From Streptosporangium amethystogenes (GTDB lineage Bacteria > Actinomycetota > Actinomycetes > Streptosporangiales > Streptosporangiaceae), in assembly GCF_000721075.1 (NCBI RefSeq), contig NZ_JOEQ01000002.1, positions 1-64,000 on the forward strand: a stretch of 64,000 nt of DNA. The letters run 5' to 3'. The notes beneath the pieces were generated by a model. It saw only the letters and a program-made list of their open reading frames with translations, was not told where the DNA came from and made no database searches. The position numbers and the translations under genes are program-made. The number at the start of each line of letters is the position of its first letter. Position 1 is the stretch's first letter. Positions 60,707-64,000 of this stretch are shown here, one piece after another.

Positions 60707-61642
60707 CTATTTACTGGGATCGGTGTCGGTCGTTCTCGAATCGATAGGAGCCGGATCACCGATGGGTGTCACGTCGCCCAAGGGCGCGGCGTCGTCGTCG
60801 AGTGAGGAGGCCTCGTCGTCGTCGAGGTGGGAGAAGTCCTCGCCCTTCGGCTGCCTCTTCTCCCGCAGGTACATAAATCCCTCGGCCAGGCCGAACAGCA
60901 GCACCATCGGCAGGGCGAGCGCGATCATCGTGAACGGGTCGCCACCGGGGGTGGCGATCGCTCCGAAGACGAACATCAGAAAGATGACCATACGGCGGTG
61001 CTTGGCCACCAGCGCGTGCGGCAGCACCCCGATGATGTTCAGGAACACCATGAGCAGCGGCAGTTCGAAGGAGATGCCGAACACGATGAGCATGATCAGC
61101 GCGTAGCCGAGGTACTCGTCGATCGTGATGCCGGTCAGCGTTCCCGGCGGGGCGAACCCGAGCAGGATCGACAGCCCCGTGTCCATCACGAAGTAGGCCA
61201 GAGCCGCGCCCGCGAGGAACAGCGGGACGGCCAGCACGATGAACAGGATCGAGTAGCGCTTCTCGTTGCGGTACAGGCCGGGGGTGACGAAACCCCAGAT
61301 CTGCCAGAGCCAGATCGGTGAGGAGACGACGAGGCCGAACATCGCCGCGACCTTGAGGTTCACGAAGAAGGAGTCGAAGACGCCGAGGATCAGCATCGTG
61401 CACTGCCCGGGCCGCAGCTCCTGCGCCTGGGGGAGCCCGCAGTAAGGGGCGGAGACGAACTGCCAGATTGGGCCGAAGAAGATGAAACCAACCACGATGC
61501 CCGCGAGCAGGCCGAGCATGGCGATGATCAGCCGGTTGCGCAGCTCGCGCAGGTGCTCCATGAGCGGCATACGACCGTCGCCAGAGTCAGCGGGCGGTTC
61601 CGCCCCGTTCCGGCCCGGTTTAGGCCACTTCAGCAGCGCCAT
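60707..61642 (-). CDS. tatC: Twin-arginine translocase subunit TatC
   Basis: A 311-residue TatC with six membrane helices. Signature: PLMEHLRELRNRLIIAML at the start, and FFVNLKVAAMFGLVVSSPIWLWQIWGFVTPGLYRNEKR. It is the receptor for folded Tat substrates. The acidic C-terminal tail (DDDEASSLDDDAAPLGDVTP) is longer than usual, about 40 residues. Gene lies 59 bases after tatA. Confidence 0.97.
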   Translation of the reverse strand: MALLKWPKPGRNGAEPPADSGDGRMPLMEHLRELRNRLIIAMLGLLAGIVVGFIFFGPIWQFVSAPYCGLPQAQELRPGQCTMLILGVFDSFFVNLKVAAMFGLVVSSPIWLWQIWGFVTPGLYRNEKRYSILFIVLAVPLFLAGAALAYFVMDTGLSILLGFAPPGTLTGITIDEYLGYALIMLIVFGISFELPLLMVFLNIIGVLPHALVAKHRRMVIFLMFVFGAIATPGGDPFTMIALALPMVLLFGLAEGFMYLREKRQPKGEDFSHLDDDEASSLDDDAAPLGDVTPIGDPAPIDSRTTDTDPSK

Positions 61643-61701
61643 TCACGAATCCTGGGGTGACGAGTCGGTTGATCAGGGGTAGATCTTCAGGCTACCGCCG
61701 A

Positions 61702-62037
61702 TCACTGCGTCTTGGGCGCTCCAGCCTGGGCCCGCAGCCTGGCCGCCTGCTCCTCGAGCTGGCGGGCCTGCTCCTCGACGCTCAGCGCGGAGGCCGGCGT
61801 CGAAGTCGCGGCCGGGATCGGCTGCGGTGCCGGGGCGGCGGGCTGGGCGTGGGCCTGGACGACCGTGGTGGTCGCGTTGTCGGCCTCGTCGTCATCGCGG
61901 AGCTTGGCGGTCTCCGACTTGAAGATGCGCAGCGACCGGCCGAGCCCGCGGGCGGCTTCCGGCAACTTCTTGGCACCGAAAAGCAGCACCAGGATCAAGC
62001 CGATGATGATCAGCTCAGTGGGTCCGAGGTTTGGCAT
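61702..62037 (-). CDS. tatA: Twin-arginine translocase subunit TatA
   Basis: A 111-residue TatA: one N-terminal membrane helix ([39 protein letters not shown]) with the FGxKKLP hinge, an amphipathic helix, and a long Ala/Pro/Thr-rich tail ending in a coiled-coil-like [20 protein letters not shown] 62037 has AAGGA six bases upstream. It forms the protein-conducting oligomer with TatC. Confidence 0.96.
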   Translation of the reverse strand: MPNLGPTELIIIGLILVLLFGAKKLPEAARGLGRSLRIFKSETAKLRDDDEADNATTTVVQAHAQPAAPAPQPIPAATSTPASALSVEEQARQLEEQAARLRAQAGAPKTQ

Positions 62038-62103
62038 TACACATCCTTACGCCGAACGACGTGCAGTCTCTGCATCCGATCGTACGCTGCCCCGGGGGCA
62101 GAC

Positions 62104-62292
62104 TCACCCCTTCGGAACACGTATCGTCCCCCCGCTCTCGCCGAACAGCACCCGGACAGGCTCCAGCCTCCCGTGCGCACGGTCGATCTCGCGGCCGAGT
62201 TCGGTGGCCGCGCGCAGTACGCGAACGGCCAGGAAACCGAGGGTTCCCAGCCCCACGAGGGCCAGCGAGAGCGCGGCGATGATCCAGCTCAT
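62104..62292 (-). CDS. Small conserved-type membrane protein
   Basis: A 62-residue protein with one N-terminal membrane helix (SWIIAALSLALVGLGTLGFLAVRVLRAATELGREIDRAHGRL) and a short basic tail. It lies between pafC and tatA, in the same direction; small proteins at this place are common in actinobacteria. ATG 62292 is preceded by ordinary spacing after pafC. Function unknown. Confidence 0.75.
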   Translation of the reverse strand: MSWIIAALSLALVGLGTLGFLAVRVLRAATELGREIDRAHGRLEPVRVLFGESGGTIRVPKG

Positions 62293-62316
62293 GGTGGGAG
62301 ATCCTAGTACCGCACG

Positions 62317-63273
62317 TCAGAAGATCGATTCGTAACGATTCAGCGCGGCCGTCGCGGCGGCGCGCACGCTCTCGTCCAGCGAGGCGGGCGAGATCACCCT
62401 GCCGGTGTCGCCCAGGCGCAGCGCCAGGCGTACCACCCAGCCCTGGTCCCTGGCCCGCAGCGCCACCCGCACGCGGCCCTCGCCGAGCTCGGTGACCCGC
62501 TCGCACGGGTAGTACTCGGCGACCCAGCGGCCCGCGGCGGTCAGCTCCAGCTCCACCAGCTCGTCGGTCGGCGAGGGCCGGAACACCCCGGGCGTCACCT
62601 CGTCCGGCACGGCGTCGGCGGGCGGGTCGGCGGGCACGTCGAGCACGTCGACGGAGAGCATCCGGTCCAGCCGGAACAGCCGGACCGCCTCGGCCCGGTA
62701 GCACCAGCCCGACAGGTAGGGACGGCCGTCCACGACGACCAGGCGCATCGGGTCGACCTCGCGCGGGGTGATCTCGTCGCGCCCCGGCACGTAGTAGCGC
62801 AGCGACAGCCGTCTACCGCGCCGCAGCGCCTCGTTGACGCTGGGCAGCGCGTCGGGCGCGGCGTCGACCTCCACCGCGACCTGGCTGCTGACCGCCGCCG
62901 CGCCCTCGCCCGAGGCCTGCTCGAACTTGGCGATGACCCGGGCCAGCGCGTCACGTTCCCCGAACTCCGGCATCTCGGCGAGCAGGCGCAGCGCGACCAG
63001 CAGGGCGCTGGCCTCGTCCACCCCCAGCCGCAGCGGGCGGGCGATGGTGTCGGCGTTGTCGATGACGATCTCTCCACCGTCCCACGACACGTCGATCAGG
63101 TCGCCGGGGGTGTGGCCGGGCAGCCCGCACATCCACACCAGCTGCAGGTCGTCGATGAGCTGCTTCTCGCTCAGGCCGAAGATCTTCGCGACCTCGGGCA
63201 CCTGTGCCCCGGGGTGCGACATCAGATAGGGCACCAGCGCCAGCAACCTGGGCAGGCGATCGGCGGTGCTCAC
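62317..63273 (-). CDS. pafC: WYL-domain regulator PafC
   Basis: A 318-residue protein with an N-terminal HTH-like region (TADRLPRLLALVPYLMSHPGAQVPEVAKIFGLSEKQLIDDL), a WYL sensor domain (about 140-210, LRRGRRLSLRYYVPGRDEITPREVDPMRLVVVDGRPYLSGWCYRAEAVRLFRLDRM) and a C-terminal extension. With PafB it forms a DNA-damage-response activator that senses single-stranded DNA. GTG 63273 overlaps the pafB stop in GTGA fashion. It lies upstream of tatA as in mycobacteria. Confidence 0.93.
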   Translation of the reverse strand: MSTADRLPRLLALVPYLMSHPGAQVPEVAKIFGLSEKQLIDDLQLVWMCGLPGHTPGDLIDVSWDGGEIVIDNADTIARPLRLGVDEASALLVALRLLAEMPEFGERDALARVIAKFEQASGEGAAAVSSQVAVEVDAAPDALPSVNEALRRGRRLSLRYYVPGRDEITPREVDPMRLVVVDGRPYLSGWCYRAEAVRLFRLDRMLSVDVLDVPADPPADAVPDEVTPGVFRPSPTDELVELELTAAGRWVAEYYPCERVTELGEGRVRVALRARDQGWVVRLALRLGDTGRVISPASLDESVRAAATAALNRYESIF

Positions 63274-64000
63274 GCGAGTGCTCCCTTCAGACGGCAGATC
63301 ACCGCGTCGCGGGCGTCCGGCGGGCCGACCACCTCCGCGTCGGCGGCGAAGCCCACGATCCACCCGGCCAGCCGGCCGGGATCGGTGAAGTCGACCTCCA
63401 GCTCGTCCCATCCGTCGCCGACGGGCCGCACCGCCTTCGCCACCTGGCGCAGTCCCTGGCAGGTGTCCTGCCTGACCCGGACGAGGGCGGTACGCTCCCG
63501 GATCGCGGCGTCGCTGTAGACGACCATGGACTTGATGTCGACGCCCTCGGGCACCACCACGGAGCCCGGGCGGCCGACGGTGGTGACCGCCCCGCCGATC
63601 CGGCTGAGCCTGAAGACCCGCGGCGCGTCCCGGTCACGGTCGTGGCCGACCATGTACCAACGGCCGCGGCGGCTGACCACGCCCCACGGCTCCACGGTGC
63701 GGGTCAGCACGTTCTGGCTGGCCGCCGCCCGGTAGGCGAAGCGGACCGCCCGCCGGTCACGCACGGCCTCCCAGAGCGCGGGAAAGGCCGGATCCTGGGT
63801 GTCGACGCGCAACTCCAGTGCCCCGCCGAGCACCCCGTACGCCTCGTCGGTCTCCACGCCCCCGGCGCGCAGTTTCAGCAGCGCGCCACTGGCCGCCTCG
63901 GCCAGACTGGCCCGTTGCCACACCTGGGCCGCCAGGCCCACCACCGCGGCCTCGTCCGGCTCCAGGGTGATCTCCGGCAGCTCGTAGGCCTGGCGGACGA
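63270..64000 (-). CDS. pafB: WYL-domain regulator PafB, 5' end cut by window edge
   Basis: The frame is open to the window's last base, so at least the N-terminal HTH is missing. The 242 visible residues show the WYL domain (VRFAYRAAASQNVLTRTVEPWGVVSRRGRWYMVGHDRDRDAPRVFRLSRIGG) and the C-terminal extension. It forms a pair with PafC in the next gene. The paf name comes from proteasome accessory factor genes, which lie beyond the window on this side. Confidence 0.93.
   Translation of the reverse strand, partial: VRQAYELPEITLEPDEAAVVGLAAQVWQRASLAEAASGALLKLRAGGVETDEAYGVLGGALELRVDTQDPAFPALWEAVRDRRAVRFAYRAAASQNVLTRTVEPWGVVSRRGRWYMVGHDRDRDAPRVFRLSRIGGAVTTVGRPGSVVVPEGVDIKSMVVYSDAAIRERTALVRVRQDTCQGLRQVAKAVRPVGDGWDELEVDFTDPGRLAGWIVGFAADAEVVGPPDARDAVICRLKGALA

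Overview
This window is chromosomal DNA from a very GC-rich actinobacterium. Nearly all genes have G or C in third codon positions and GTG starts are common. Actinobacterial marker genes are present: rbpA, a WhiB regulator, DUF3152, pafBC next to tatA-tatC-helY, and an lnt/polyprenyl-phosphate-mannose synthase pair. Gene content and repeats look most like the Streptosporangiales (Streptosporangium/Nonomuraea type); that placement is inference from family resemblance. I saw no rRNA, tRNA, CRISPR array, transposase or prophage gene.

Layout. 1-5.7 kb is a self-contained hexitol-type PTS: PfkB sugar kinase (5' cut), mannitol-type IIC, IIB and IIA, a zinc MDR dehydrogenase, HPr and Enzyme I. 5.8-9.9 kb holds a large LuxR/LAL regulator and a secreted PET-hydrolase-like polyester hydrolase, linked by a shared 17-nt operator-like sequence. 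10-15.2 kb has a DUF3152 zincin, an epimerase, DUF72, WhiB and a catalase. 15.3-20 kb has a membrane protein with a kinase-like N-lobe and the operon moxR, DUF58, vWA, methyltransferase, TrmH. Two inverted copies of a modular repeat lie here, one of them inside the 5' end of the DUF58 gene. 21-25.8 kb has an unlinked cytochrome b, GDPD, an MFS permease and rbpA behind a good SigR-type promoter. 25.9-34.5 kb has a PEP-mutase-family enzyme, a SpoIIE phosphatase, two secreted proteases (S1 and snapalysin), GNAT, SRPBCC, FxsA, a polyprenyl-phosphate mannose synthase and Lnt.

35-44.3 kb has a HelD/HelR-type helicase whose frame lacks a normal start codon. It is followed by a ROK-controlled sugar operon: 19-bp operator, ROK repressor, ABC binding protein, two permeases, GH4 glycosidase, BadF-type sugar kinase. 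44.4-53 kb has a secreted intradiol dioxygenase with a chitin-binding-type module, a nucleoside hydrolase with Lrp, pirin, a flavin disulfide oxidoreductase, acyl-CoA dehydrogenase and an M24 peptidase. 53.2-64 kb has a PAS-PP2C phosphatase and then a nucleic-acid/export block: 5'-3' exonuclease, RNB ribonuclease, HelY, diacylglycerol kinase, TatC, TatA, a small membrane protein, PafC and PafB (5' cut).

No entirely new multi-gene system is obvious. The most unusual points are the repeat-disrupted start of DUF58, the helicase without an ATG/GTG/TTG start, the LAL-polyester hydrolase operator pair, the 39-bp duplication that copies the end of the IIC gene before IIB, and the self-contained PTS operon.
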